A stretch of DNA of 64,000 bases from Stagnimonas aquatica. GTDB lineage: Bacteria > Pseudomonadota > Gammaproteobacteria > Nevskiales > Nevskiaceae. The DNA lies in NCBI RefSeq assembly GCF_003730135.1, contig NZ_RJVO01000002.1, positions 434,001 through 498,000 on the forward strand. The letters are read 5' to 3'. A program made the translations under genes and the position numbers. This document shows, in pieces, positions 26,272-35,525 of the stretch. Under the pieces are notes generated by a model. The model worked only from the letters and a program-made list of their open reading frames with translations. It was not told the origin of the DNA and ran no database searches. The first letter of the stretch is position 1. Every line of letters starts with the position of its first letter.

Positions 26272-26315
26272 AACCTGTGCTGCTCGCACTCGCGGCGGCT
26301 GTCGGTAGCCGCGAG

Positions 26316-26351
26316 GCCGCGTATTAAAGCGGCGAGGCCCGCCCCCGTCAA
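26316..26351 (-). promoter_or_regulatory. Sigma70 promoter of tRNA-Phe
   Basis: On the minus strand TTGACG (26351-26346), a 17-bp spacer, then TTTAAT (26328-26323). The predicted start near 26316 gives a 45-nt 5' leader. It lies in the gap after yggX, so the tRNA is expressed independently of the mutY operon. Confidence 0.7.
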
Positions 26352-26365
26352 GAAAAACCGGCGGC

Positions 26366-26638
26366 TCAGGCCTTGGGCGGCACGTAGCCGGTCTTGGTCA
26401 GCTCGCCGCTGCCGAAGAAATAGGTCTCCAGCTCCTCGCTGAGAAACTTGCGCGCCTTGGGGTCGGCGAGGGTCAGGCGGTATTCGTTGATCAGCCGGGT
26501 CTGGTGCGCGATCCACTCGCGCCAGGCGTCTTTCGACACCTGCTCGTAGAGGCGCTGGCCGAGCGCGCCGGGCAGCGGCGGACGGTCCAGGCCCTCGGCG
26601 TCTCGGCCGAGCTTGATGCAATGAACAGTGCGGGTCAT
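26366..26638 (-). CDS. yggX: Probable Fe(2+)-trafficking protein YggX
   Basis: A 90-residue protein, the normal length for the family. Hallmarks are [18 protein letters not shown] with the conserved Cys7, [18 protein letters not shown] and [12 protein letters not shown]. YggX is linked to iron handling and protection of Fe-S clusters from oxidants. Its ATG overlaps the mutY stop (ATGA), the same gene order as in Escherichia coli. MutY itself carries an oxidant-sensitive [4Fe-4S] cluster, so the pairing is functionally sensible. Confidence 0.95.
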   Translation of the reverse strand: MTRTVHCIKLGRDAEGLDRPPLPGALGQRLYEQVSKDAWREWIAHQTRLINEYRLTLADPKARKFLSEELETYFFGSGELTKTGYVPPKA

Positions 26639-27807
26639 GAGGCAGGGCTCGGTGTTTTCGGGGCGGCGCGGCGACGCGGGCGGCGGACGCTAGCAAGGGC
26701 GGTCTGCCCCAGCAAGTCGGTGGGCGCCGCCTGGCGCTCGGCGTAGCGGGCAATCGGCGCCGGCAGGGCCACCACGCCGGCACTCAGCTCGGCCGGCTGG
26801 TGCCAGGCATGCGGAACCGATTCGCGCAGAGCCTCGGCGGCTGCGGGCTCGGCCAGGCGGCCACGCAGGGGATGCAGGCGCAGGTCGTAATGGCTGAAGG
26901 CGTGGTCGATGGGCGTGTCGGTCTGCACCGCTGCCAGACGCAGGCCGTGACGCTGATACAGCGCCGCCGCCCAGTCTTCGGCCAGGTCCACCACCGGCGG
27001 GCACCAGAGCCCGCCCCAGATGCCCGCGCCCGGTCGCTGTTCCAAAAGCCAGCGGCCCTGCGCATCGCTGGCGACGATCAACCAGGCCTCGCGCTGCGGT
27101 CGCGCCTTCTTCTTGGCCTTGGGCTTGGCGCCCGGCAGCTCGGCCGTGCGGCCTTCGAGATGGGCGCGGCAATCGGCGGCCAGCGGGCAGTCGCCGCAGC
27201 GCGGCTTGCGGGCGCTGCACAGGCTGGCGCCGAGGTCCATCAGCGCCTGCGTGTAGTCGGCCAACCGGGTCGCCGGCAGCAGGCGCTCGGAGCAGGCCCA
27301 GAGCTGCTCGGCCACCGCCGTCTCCCCCGGCCAGCCGGCGATGCCGGCCCAACGCGCCAGCACCCGCTTCACATTGCCGTCGAGGATCGCGTGGCGCTGA
27401 CCGTGGGCCTGCGCCAGGATCGCGCCGGCGGTGGAGCGGCCGATGCCGGGCAGCGCCAGCACCGCCGCGTAGTCGCTGGGGAATTCACCGCCGTGGCGCT
27501 CGACCACCGCCCGGGCGGCGGCGTGCAGATTGCGGGCGCGGGCGTAGTAGCCGAGGCCGGCCCAGTAGCGCATCACCTCCTCGCCGGGCGCCGCCGCCAG
27601 ACTGCGCAGGTCGGGAAAGCGGCCCAGGAAGCGCTCGAAGTAGGGGATCACCGCCGCCACCTGGGTCTGCTGCAACATCACTTCCGACAGCCAGACGCGG
27701 TAGGCCGTGCGCGGGTGCTGCCAGGGCAGGTCGTGGCGGCCGTGCACGTCGAACCAGGCCAGCAGACGGCGGGCGAAGCTGTCGGCATCCGGCATGGGCA
27801 GGCTCAT
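26635..27807 (-). CDS. mutY: A/G-specific adenine DNA glycosylase MutY
   Basis: A 390-residue protein that removes adenine mispaired with 8-oxoguanine. Start ATG 27807 overlaps the upstream stop. Catalytic Glu42 lies in [11 protein letters not shown]. The helix-hairpin-helix is [13 protein letters not shown], followed by the catalytic Asp143 in [11 protein letters not shown]. The [4Fe-4S] cysteines are 197, 204, 207 and 213 (C-x6-C-x2-C-x5-C). The C-terminal half is the NUDIX-like 8-oxoG-recognition domain ([21 protein letters not shown]) with a basic tail. Confidence 0.96.
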   Translation of the reverse strand: MSLPMPDADSFARRLLAWFDVHGRHDLPWQHPRTAYRVWLSEVMLQQTQVAAVIPYFERFLGRFPDLRSLAAAPGEEVMRYWAGLGYYARARNLHAAARAVVERHGGEFPSDYAAVLALPGIGRSTAGAILAQAHGQRHAILDGNVKRVLARWAGIAGWPGETAVAEQLWACSERLLPATRLADYTQALMDLGASLCSARKPRCGDCPLAADCRAHLEGRTAELPGAKPKAKKKARPQREAWLIVASDAQGRWLLEQRPGAGIWGGLWCPPVVDLAEDWAAALYQRHGLRLAAVQTDTPIDHAFSHYDLRLHPLRGRLAEPAAAEALRESVPHAWHQPAELSAGVVALPAPIARYAERQAAPTDLLGQTALASVRRPRRRAAPKTPSPAS

Positions 27808-28370
27808 GGCAGGCGTGCCTGCGCCTGCGACTCCAGGCGCTGCACGGTGATCAGGGTTTCCTCGCGCAGGCGCCGCTCCAGCATCCAGGGGCCGAACACC
27901 GGCGCCAGCCAGAAGTCCGGGCGCAGGCTGGCCTCGAAGCGCAGGCGGCAGCGACGGTCGTCGATGGCGGTCACCGTCCAGCGCGAAATACCGCTCTGGA
28001 AGTCGCTGGCCGGCGGCGGCTCGGTGATGCCGACGATGCTGCCGCCGTCGCCGCTGGCCGTGCTGCTCAGTTGCTGGCTCTGGCGCAGCACCCGGCACAG
28101 CCCGAGCAGGCAGAACTCGGCCTCGCTGACCAGCTGCTGGCGGCCGTCGGCCGAAGGCGGGGACAGCGACAGCACCCGCAGGGAGGGATTCAAGGCCGAC
28201 AGCGCCGCGAAGTCGGCCAGACGCGCGTAGACCGCTGGCCCCGGCGCGGCCAGTTCGGCATCCAGGCTCACCAGGTAGTCCTGCGCCTGATGGCGGACGC
28301 TCAGCGTGCGCAGTTCGTAGGCCCAGGCGGGCGCCGCGAGCAGGCTCGCGGCCAGTAGCAGCCAGCGCAT
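27804..28370 (-). CDS. Exported SRPBCC/START-like protein
   Basis: A 188-residue protein with a signal peptide (MRWLLLAASLLAAPAWA). The mature domain has the START/polyketide-cyclase pattern: an opening strand, AVYARLADFAALSALNPSLR, a central sheet, and a long C-terminal helix ERRLREETLITVQRLESQ. A cysteine pair (FCLLGLC) may form a disulfide. Such proteins bind small hydrophobic ligands; no catalytic residue is evident. It overlaps mutY by 4 bp and follows the AsmA-like gene by 6 bp, so it belongs to that operon. Confidence 0.75.
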   Translation of the reverse strand: MRWLLLAASLLAAPAWAYELRTLSVRHQAQDYLVSLDAELAAPGPAVYARLADFAALSALNPSLRVLSLSPPSADGRQQLVSEAEFCLLGLCRVLRQSQQLSSTASGDGGSIVGITEPPPASDFQSGISRWTVTAIDDRRCRLRFEASLRPDFWLAPVFGPWMLERRLREETLITVQRLESQAQARLP

Positions 28371-28376
28371 CGGGGC

Positions 28377-30821
28377 TCAGGGCTGCGGCGTGCTGCCCGG
28401 CGCCGGCTCGTCGGGCGGCTTCTTGTTGCCGCCGAACAGTTTCATCAGGCCCTTGTTGAGTTCCTCGACGGCCTTCTGCTTGATCTCCTCGCGGTGCTCC
28501 TGCAGCTCTTCCTTCTTGGCCTCGTACTGGCCGCGCAGCTTGTCGGCAGCCTTCTGCTGCAAGGCAGCCTGCCAGTCGATCTGCACCTTGGGCTTGAACA
28601 GGTTGCCAGTCAGGCGGATCGGCACCACCACGCCGTGCAGATCGGCCAGCTCCTTGCCGCCCTGCCCCTTGGCGGTGCCGACCAGGGTCGGCTTGGCGAG
28701 GTAGTTGATGGTCTCGTTGGCGAGGTCGAGTTCGCCGGCGCCTTCCAGCCGGAACAGCGGATTCTTCGCCGACAACTGGTCGGACTTGAGCACGCCGTTG
28801 ACGATCTTGCCGGCACCGCGCAGCTCGGCGAAATCGGTGGACTGCGGCTCGCTGCTGGCGGCGGCAGTGGCGCCGCCGCCCTGGGCAACGCTGAGCAGGG
28901 CCTGACCATCGCGGATGGTCTTGCCGAGATTGAAACCCTTCACCGCGCCGTCGACGAAGTTGAAGGCGACATCGCCGTTGAGCGCGCGCCGCACCTCGCC
29001 GACGGTGCGGCCGCCGCTGCGCACATCCAGGTTCACCGAGCCCTTGCCACTGACGTAGTCCTTGCCGAGAAAATCCTTGAGCAGCGGCCCGGCGCTGATG
29101 CCGCTGAGCGTGGTCTTGAGCGCGTAGCCGGGCTTGGCGCCGGGGCTCACGTCCAGCGCCAGATTGGCGTTGCCGCCATAGAGCTGGGCGCTGAGCTGCT
29201 GGCGCTTGTTGCCGCTCTTGGGCGCGTCCAGCTTCAGCCGCACATCATTGAGCGTCATGCCCTTCAGCTTGAGCCTGCCGATGGCCAGCGTGCCCTCGGC
29301 ATTGAGCTGGTCGAGCATCTCCACCGGCAGCGGCGTGTCGTTGAGATTGGTCTTGGCGGCCTCGGTGCCGGCGGCTGGCGCGGCGGCGGCCTTGGGCGGC
29401 AGGTAGCGGTCGGCGTCGATGGCATCGAGCTGGAGCGCGAAGGCCAGCGCCTGGCTGGCGAAATCGCGCACCGCCAGCTCGCCGCTGAGCGTGCTGTCGT
29501 CGAGCTTCAGCAGCAGGTTCTTGAACGCCGCGCTCCTGGCATTGGCGCTCAGCGCGGCGCTCAGGCTGGCGGTCTGCAAGGTCTTGGCGTCGGCCATCTC
29601 CGGCAGCTTGATGTCCAGGTTGCCGAGCAGGGCGCGCGGCGAGAACGGCGCCACGGTCAGATCGCCGCTGGCGGTCGGCAGCTCGCCGGTGAGTCCGGCC
29701 ACCAGCCACTGCTTGGCGCTGGCCTTGAGTCCGGCGAACTCCAGTTGCAGGCCCTCGACGCGCGCGCTGTCGGCGGCAAGATCGGCGCTCGCCGTGCCGC
29801 TCAGCTTGAGGGTCTGCGGCTTGCCACCGGGAATGGCGCTGCCGGCGGTCTCCAGAGCCAGTTCCAGGCCCTGGACCTGGTGCCGGCGCTGCGCCAGATC
29901 GGCCTTGAGACTGGCCGCCAGCGTGCCCTTGGCGCTGAGCCGGGGCTGCTCGGCGGTGCCGGCCAGCAACTGGTCGATCAGCAGCTTGAACGGCGCCACC
30001 GTCAGCACCTGGCTAGCGCCGTCATAGCCCAGCGCGGAGGCTTCCAGTCGCAGCTTGGCGGCCAGGCTCTCGGCGGGGGTGGTGCCCTCTTGCAGGCCAT
30101 CCAGTTTCAGCTTGAGGTCCGCGACCTGGGCCGAGCCGCTGTCGGCGTCGAAGCGCAGATCGCCCTGGAACTCCAGCGCCGCGCGCGCCTTGGGCGCGCC
30201 GGAGTTGAGCGTCAGCCCGCCCTCGAACGGCAGGGTCTCGCCCGCGCGCAGACGGCCGAGCTTGAGCCGCAGGCCCTCCACGGCGTAGTCCTTGCCGGCC
30301 TGGGCGTCGGCGTAGCTGAGCGCCACGTCCTCCAACTGCACGCCGGCGATGTCGAGGTCGGCCATGCCCTTGCCGGCTTCCGACTCCGCCGCCGGCTCGT
30401 CCTTCTTCTGCTTCTGCAAGGCCAGCAGGTCGGCCCAGTTGCTGAGGCCCTCGGCATTGACCGCCAGCGCCGCGCGCAGGCCGGAGAGTTTCAGCTCGCT
30501 GGCCTCGACCCGCCGGTCGCGCAGCAGCGGCAGCAGCTTCACCCCGACTTCGGCGGATTTGAGCCGCAGCATCGGCTCGCTGCCGAAGCCGGCGGCATTG
30601 CCGAGCACCGCGTCGGCGATCTCCACCCTGAGCCAGGGGAAGACGCTGAGCCGGATCTCGCCCACCGAGAACTCGCGGCCGGTCTCCTTTTTCACCGTCT
30701 CCGCGAGCTTGCCTCGGAAGTCGTTGGGATCGAACAGGAAGGGCAGTGCGACGATGGCTGCGGCCAGCAACAGCAGCAGGCCGGCCAGGAAGACGAGGAG
30801 GAACTTGAGCGGCTTGGCCAT
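28377..30821 (-). CDS. AsmA-family inner-membrane/periplasmic protein
   Basis: An 814-residue protein from ATG 30821. It has a short basic start, one membrane helix (FLLVFLAGLLLLLAAAIVAL), then the AsmA N-terminal motif FDPNDFRGKLAETVKKETGR and LSVFPWLRVEIADAVLGN. Long beta-rich repeats follow, with a conserved C-terminal AsmA_2 region (GNLFKPKVQIDWQ) and a charged coiled tail. AsmA-like proteins are chorein-type bridges proposed to move phospholipids between the two membranes. It is the first gene of a four-gene operon running to yggX. Confidence 0.9.
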   Translation of the reverse strand: MAKPLKFLLVFLAGLLLLLAAAIVALPFLFDPNDFRGKLAETVKKETGREFSVGEIRLSVFPWLRVEIADAVLGNAAGFGSEPMLRLKSAEVGVKLLPLLRDRRVEASELKLSGLRAALAVNAEGLSNWADLLALQKQKKDEPAAESEAGKGMADLDIAGVQLEDVALSYADAQAGKDYAVEGLRLKLGRLRAGETLPFEGGLTLNSGAPKARAALEFQGDLRFDADSGSAQVADLKLKLDGLQEGTTPAESLAAKLRLEASALGYDGASQVLTVAPFKLLIDQLLAGTAEQPRLSAKGTLAASLKADLAQRRHQVQGLELALETAGSAIPGGKPQTLKLSGTASADLAADSARVEGLQLEFAGLKASAKQWLVAGLTGELPTASGDLTVAPFSPRALLGNLDIKLPEMADAKTLQTASLSAALSANARSAAFKNLLLKLDDSTLSGELAVRDFASQALAFALQLDAIDADRYLPPKAAAAPAAGTEAAKTNLNDTPLPVEMLDQLNAEGTLAIGRLKLKGMTLNDVRLKLDAPKSGNKRQQLSAQLYGGNANLALDVSPGAKPGYALKTTLSGISAGPLLKDFLGKDYVSGKGSVNLDVRSGGRTVGEVRRALNGDVAFNFVDGAVKGFNLGKTIRDGQALLSVAQGGGATAAASSEPQSTDFAELRGAGKIVNGVLKSDQLSAKNPLFRLEGAGELDLANETINYLAKPTLVGTAKGQGGKELADLHGVVVPIRLTGNLFKPKVQIDWQAALQQKAADKLRGQYEAKKEELQEHREEIKQKAVEELNKGLMKLFGGNKKPPDEPAPGSTPQP

Positions 30822-30968
30822 CGGACGGTCCGGCGCGTAGGGCAAGGGGCGGGTGCTGAGTGTAGCCGCGCGGGCTGAACCCCAGCCGTCTATAGGCCAG
30901 CCAGATCCGGGTCGGCGCGGCGGCATCAAGTAAACTGCGCGCCTCTTTTACCCCTCTGGCCGCCAGCC

Positions 30969-32303
30969 ATGTCCTCCGCCCGCGCCTCCGCCTCGCCGAA
31001 AGTCGGCATCGTTTCCCTCGGCTGCCCGAAAGCCCTGGTCGACTCCGAGCGCATCCTCACCCAGTTGCGCGCCGAGGGTTACGTCACCTCGCCCAGCTAC
31101 GACGCCGCCGACGTGGTGATCGTCAACACCTGCGGCTTCATCGACTCTGCCGTGCAGGAGTCGCTGGACGCCATCGGCGAGGCGATGGCCGAGAACGGCA
31201 AGGTGATCGTCACCGGTTGCCTGGGCGCGAAGAAGGAAACCATCCTCGAACAGTTCCCCGACGTGCTGTCGATTTCAGGCCCGCAGGACTACGCCTCGGT
31301 GATGACCGCCGTGCACAAGGCGGTGCCGCCCAAGCACGATCCGCGCTTCGACCTGTTGCCGGCTCCTGGCATCAAGCTCACGCCCAAGCACTACGCCTAT
31401 CTGAAGATTTCCGAGGGCTGCAATCACAAGTGCAGCTTCTGCATCATCCCCTCGATGCGCGGCAAGCTGGCCTCGCGCAAGGTCGATGAAGTGCTGCGCG
31501 AGGCCGAGCGCCTGGCCAAGGCCGGGGTCAAGGAGCTGCTGGTGATCTCGCAGGACACCAGCGCCTACGGCGCCGACCTCAAGTACGCCGGTGGCGTCTG
31601 GCGCGAGCAGGAGTACCAGAGCTCGATGCTCGATCTCTGCAAGGGGCTCTCCGAGCTGGGCATCTGGGTGCGCCTGCACTACGTCTACCCCTACCCGCAC
31701 GTCGACGAGATCATTCCGCTGATGGCGGAGCGCAAGATCCTCCCCTACCTCGACATCCCCTTCCAGCACGGCTCGCCGACGGTGTTGAAGCGCATGAAGC
31801 GCCCGGCCTTCGCCGAGAACACCCTGCGCCGGCTGGAAGCCTGGCGGAAGATCTGCCCGGACATCACCATCCGCAGCACCTTCATCGTCGGCTTCCCGGG
31901 CGAGACCGACGCCGAGTTCGAGGAGCTGCTGGGCTGGCTCAAGGAAGCCAAGATCGACCGCGCCGGCTGCTTCGTCTACTCGCCGGTCGAAGGCGCCACC
32001 GCCAACCTCTTGCCCAACGCGGTGCCGGCGGAGGTCGCCCAGGCGCGGCTGAAGAAATTCATGCAGACCCAGGCGCGCATCAGCAAGGCCAAGCTCAAGA
32101 AAAAGATCGGCAGCGTCATCGAGGTGATGGTCGACGAGATCGACGACGAAGGCATCGTCACCGGCCGCTCCTGGGCCGACGCGCCGGAGATCGACGGCAA
32201 GGTGTATCTGTCGTCCGACGAGCCGCTGAAGCCGGGACAGATCGTCCGCGCCGAGGTGGTGCAGGCCGACGCCCACGACCTCAACGCCGAAGTGCTCGAC
32301 TGA
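30969..32303 (+). CDS. rimO: Ribosomal protein S12 methylthiotransferase RimO
   Basis: A 444-residue radical-SAM enzyme that adds a methylthio group to the conserved Asp of S12. The N-terminal MTTase domain supplies Cys19, Cys55 and Cys84 for an auxiliary [4Fe-4S] cluster. The radical-SAM triad is C151-x3-C155-x2-C158 (GCNHKCSFC). The C-terminal TRAM domain is near residues 370-440. S12-specific RimO features include [15 protein letters not shown] and [15 protein letters not shown]. It is divergent from the AsmA-like gene. Confidence 0.97.
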   Translation: MSSARASASPKVGIVSLGCPKALVDSERILTQLRAEGYVTSPSYDAADVVIVNTCGFIDSAVQESLDAIGEAMAENGKVIVTGCLGAKKETILEQFPDVLSISGPQDYASVMTAVHKAVPPKHDPRFDLLPAPGIKLTPKHYAYLKISEGCNHKCSFCIIPSMRGKLASRKVDEVLREAERLAKAGVKELLVISQDTSAYGADLKYAGGVWREQEYQSSMLDLCKGLSELGIWVRLHYVYPYPHVDEIIPLMAERKILPYLDIPFQHGSPTVLKRMKRPAFAENTLRRLEAWRKICPDITIRSTFIVGFPGETDAEFEELLGWLKEAKIDRAGCFVYSPVEGATANLLPNAVPAEVAQARLKKFMQTQARISKAKLKKKIGSVIEVMVDEIDDEGIVTGRSWADAPEIDGKVYLSSDEPLKPGQIVRAEVVQADAHDLNAEVLD

Positions 32304-32424
32304 TCCGGACGCCGGTCGGCTGGCTGCGGCCACTGATCCCTGACCCAAGCCGGGCGGCCCTCCACCACCACTAGCATGTCTGGCACGGCAAGCAGCCGGG
32401 CCAGCAGCCAGCGGAGGGATCGGG

Positions 32425-33957
32425 GTGGCCGTCAAGACTGATCGCCTGCGGGCACTGAAGGCTCTGGAAGCCGCTGCAGCCGTACCTGTCGCCCCGCCCG
32501 AGCCTGCCGAACCCGAGCCCTTGCCGCTGCTCGAATTCGATGAGGAACAATTGCGGGCGGAACGCCTGGCCCGCGAGCAGGCCAAGCGCGAGCAGGCCGA
32601 CAACCTGCTGGAACGCCTCAGTCTCGACATCTACGACCGCTGGACCGAACTCGCCGCCGAGTCCGGCCAGCCGGCCAGCGCCGGCTCGCCCGCCGTCGGC
32701 GTCCCCGCGCCGGGCAACGATCAGATCCGTGGCCTGCTGCTGCAGGGCACGGTGCCGGACGCCATCCTGACCTTCGGCGAAGGGGGACTGATCCAGACCT
32801 TCAACGCCGGCGCCGAGCGCATGTTCGGCCGCGCCGCCGCCGAGGTGCTGGGCCACGCCATCGCCGAGCTGCTGCCGGCACGCGCCGAAGGCGACAGCGA
32901 CCTCGGCCAGCTCGACAGGCTCGACGCCGGCCCCGAGGGCCGACGAGTGCGCGAGCGCCTGGCGCTGCGCGCCGACGGCAGCGAGCTGGCGGTGGAGGTC
33001 TCCATCGGCGTGCTCGACCTCGAAGGCCGCCGCCACGGCGCGGCGGTGATCCGCGACATCTCCGAGCGCAAGCAGTTCGAGCAGGCGCTGCACCAGCTCA
33101 ACGACTCGCTGCGCGCCCAGGTGGAAGCCACCCGCCAGGCCCTGGAGCAGTTGCAGCAGACCCAGCGCGAGCTGGTGCGCGCCGAGCGCCTGGCCTCGCT
33201 GGGCGGCCTGGTGGCCGGCGTCGCCCACGAGATCAACACCCCCATCGGCATCAGCCTCACCGCCGCCTCGCACCTGCACGACGAGGCGCTGCGGCTGGAA
33301 GCGGCGATGGCCGACGACAGCCTCAAGCGCTCGCAGTTGAGCGGCTTCGTGCAAACCTTTCAGCACAGCGCCAGGCTGGTATTGGCGAACGCCCGGCGCG
33401 CCGCCGAGCTGATCCAGAGCTTCAAGCGGGTGGCGGTGGACCAGACCAGCGAGGAGCGCCGCCGCCTGCACTTCCGCGAGTATCTGGAAGAAATCATCAC
33501 CAGCCTGAGCCCGCAACTGAAGAAGACCGCGCATCAGGTGCGCATCGACTGCGACCCGGCGCTGGAGATCGACACCCTGCCCGGCGCCATCTCGCAGATC
33601 ATCACCAACCTGGTGCTCAACTCGCTGAGCCATGCCTACGGCGAGGGCGAGGCCGGGCACATCGCCATCGAGGCGCGCCAGCAGGGCCAGCGTCTGAAGC
33701 TGGTCTACCGCGACGACGGCCGCGGCATACCGGCCGAGATCCTGCCGCGCATCTTCGACCCCTTTTTCACCACCAAGCGCGGTGCCGGCGGCACCGGGCT
33801 GGGCCTGCACATCGTTTTCGGCCTGGTGCACCAGCAGTTGCAGGGCGGCATCGAGGCGCTCTCGACGCCGGGTCATGGCACTGAATTCCACCTCGACCTG
33901 CCGCTGGAAATCCCCGCTGGCGGCAACACCGATCCGCGATCCGGAGAGCGCGCATGA
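32425..33957 (+). CDS. PAS-domain sensor histidine kinase
   Basis: A 510-residue soluble kinase from GTG 32425 with GGAGGG upstream. A proline-rich, charged N-terminus (1-75) precedes a PAS domain (~100-215; AILTFGEGGLIQTFNAGAERMFG), a coiled coil (~215-255), and a HisKA box ERLASLGGLVAGVAHEINTPIG with His268. The HATPase follows (ITNLVLNSLSHAYG, DDGRGIP, GTGLGLHIV). There is no membrane segment, so it senses a cytoplasmic cue. Its stop overlaps the HD-GYP regulator start (ATGA), which makes a cognate pair. Confidence 0.92.
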   Translation: MAVKTDRLRALKALEAAAAVPVAPPEPAEPEPLPLLEFDEEQLRAERLAREQAKREQADNLLERLSLDIYDRWTELAAESGQPASAGSPAVGVPAPGNDQIRGLLLQGTVPDAILTFGEGGLIQTFNAGAERMFGRAAAEVLGHAIAELLPARAEGDSDLGQLDRLDAGPEGRRVRERLALRADGSELAVEVSIGVLDLEGRRHGAAVIRDISERKQFEQALHQLNDSLRAQVEATRQALEQLQQTQRELVRAERLASLGGLVAGVAHEINTPIGISLTAASHLHDEALRLEAAMADDSLKRSQLSGFVQTFQHSARLVLANARRAAELIQSFKRVAVDQTSEERRRLHFREYLEEIITSLSPQLKKTAHQVRIDCDPALEIDTLPGAISQIITNLVLNSLSHAYGEGEAGHIAIEARQQGQRLKLVYRDDGRGIPAEILPRIFDPFFTTKRGAGGTGLGLHIVFGLVHQQLQGGIEALSTPGHGTEFHLDLPLEIPAGGNTDPRSGERA

Positions 33958-35525
33958 GCGAAGTCCGCAGCGACGACGATGAACTGCTGTTCGCGGCGGA
34001 AAGCCCGGAGCCCACCAAGGACTCCGAGGCGAGCTGGAAAATCCTGATCGCCGACGACGACGAGGAAGTCCACGAGGTCACCAAGCTGGCGCTCGGCGGC
34101 CTGCGCTTCAACGGCCAGCCGCTGCAATTCCTGCACGCCCGCTCCGGCCGCGAGGCGGTGGAGCAGGTCGAGCAGACGCCGGACATCGCCCTGCTGCTGC
34201 TCGACGTGGTGATGGAGCGCGAGACCGCCGGACTCGACGCCGTCGATGCCATCCGCAACCGCCTGCGCAACCGCCTGGTCCGCATCGTGCTGCGCACCGG
34301 CCAGCCCGGACAGGCACCGGAGCGCGAGGTGGTGATGCGCTACGACATCAACGACTACAAGGAAAAGACCGAGCTCACCGCCAAGAAGCTGTTCACCCTG
34401 GTCTACACCGCGCTGGGCCAGTACCGCGACATCCTGCGCCTGGAGCGTGGCCGCCGCGAGCTGGAACGCCTGGTCGATGCCGGCGTCACCGTGTTCCGGC
34501 GCAAGCAGCCGGACCGCCTGGGCCAAGGCCTGCTGCAACTGCTGGGCAAGCTGCTCGGCGTCGAGCACAGCCAGCGGCCGCCCGGCTACGGCGGCCTGCT
34601 GGTGGAGCCGGGCAAGGACGGCGTCGCGCGGGTGCTGGCCGGCAGCGGCCGCTATCGGGAACTGGGCGGACAGACGCTGGCCCGGGGCCGGCTGCCCCAG
34701 CTCGACAGCCGCCAGTACCAGATTCCCCGCAACGGCAGCTGGCATGCCGATGCCCACAGCTTCATCGCCCGGCTCGTCGCGCAGCGGCGCCAGCCGCTCA
34801 CGCTGTATCTGGAGAGCGACACGCCGCTGCAACCGCCGGAGGCGCACATCCTCGACGTGTACTGCCGCAACGCCACGCTGTCGCTGGACAACGCGCTGCT
34901 GCACCAGCAGCTCGGCCGCACCCAGCGCGAGCTGATCTACATGCTCAGCGAGGCGGTGGAGATCCGCTCGCAGGAAACCGGCAACCACGCCCGCCGGGTC
35001 GGCGAATACTCGCGGCTGCTGGGCCAGCTCAGCGGCCTGCCCGAGGACGAGGCCGAGGTGCTGCTGCTGGCGGCGCCGCTGCACGATGTCGGCAAGATCG
35101 CCATCCCCGACGCCATCCTGAAGAAGCCCGGCGCCCATACCGAGGAGGAATCCAGGGTGATGCGCAGCCATGCCGAGATCGGTGGCCGCATGTTCAGCAG
35201 CCAGGATCTGCCGGTGTTCAGCGCCGCCAAGATCATCGCCGCCCAGCACCATGAACGCTGGGATGGGCAGGGCTACCCCGGCGGCCTGCGCGGCGAGGAC
35301 ATCCACCTCTACGGCCGCATCAGCGCGCTGGCCGATGTCTTCGACGCGCTGGGCAGCGAGCGCTGCTACAAGAGCGCCTGGCCGCTGGAGGACATCCTGG
35401 CGCTGGTGCGCGAGCAGCGCGGCAGGCAATTCGACCCCAGGCTGGTCGACCTGCTGCTGGGCAACCTCGACGCCTTTCTGGAAATCCGCACCCGGCTCGT
35501 GGATGTTGGGAGCATCAATCACTGA
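33954..35525 (+). CDS. Response regulator with DUF3369-like linker and HD-GYP c-di-GMP phosphodiesterase
   Basis: A 523-residue protein. The receiver domain (~28-155) has KILIADDDEEVHEV and acceptor Asp84 (LLLLDVVME). A middle region (~170-320) matches the DUF3369 position. The HD-GYP domain has all hallmark residues: H377-D378 (LHDVGKIAIPD), H432-H433 (AQHHERWDGQGYPGG) and G440-Y-P442, so phosphodiesterase activity against cyclic di-GMP is expected. It is coupled to the upstream kinase. The 3' end overlaps convergent pbpC by 11 bp. Confidence 0.93.
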   Translation: MSEVRSDDDELLFAAESPEPTKDSEASWKILIADDDEEVHEVTKLALGGLRFNGQPLQFLHARSGREAVEQVEQTPDIALLLLDVVMERETAGLDAVDAIRNRLRNRLVRIVLRTGQPGQAPEREVVMRYDINDYKEKTELTAKKLFTLVYTALGQYRDILRLERGRRELERLVDAGVTVFRRKQPDRLGQGLLQLLGKLLGVEHSQRPPGYGGLLVEPGKDGVARVLAGSGRYRELGGQTLARGRLPQLDSRQYQIPRNGSWHADAHSFIARLVAQRRQPLTLYLESDTPLQPPEAHILDVYCRNATLSLDNALLHQQLGRTQRELIYMLSEAVEIRSQETGNHARRVGEYSRLLGQLSGLPEDEAEVLLLAAPLHDVGKIAIPDAILKKPGAHTEEESRVMRSHAEIGGRMFSSQDLPVFSAAKIIAAQHHERWDGQGYPGGLRGEDIHLYGRISALADVFDALGSERCYKSAWPLEDILALVREQRGRQFDPRLVDLLLGNLDAFLEIRTRLVDVGSINH

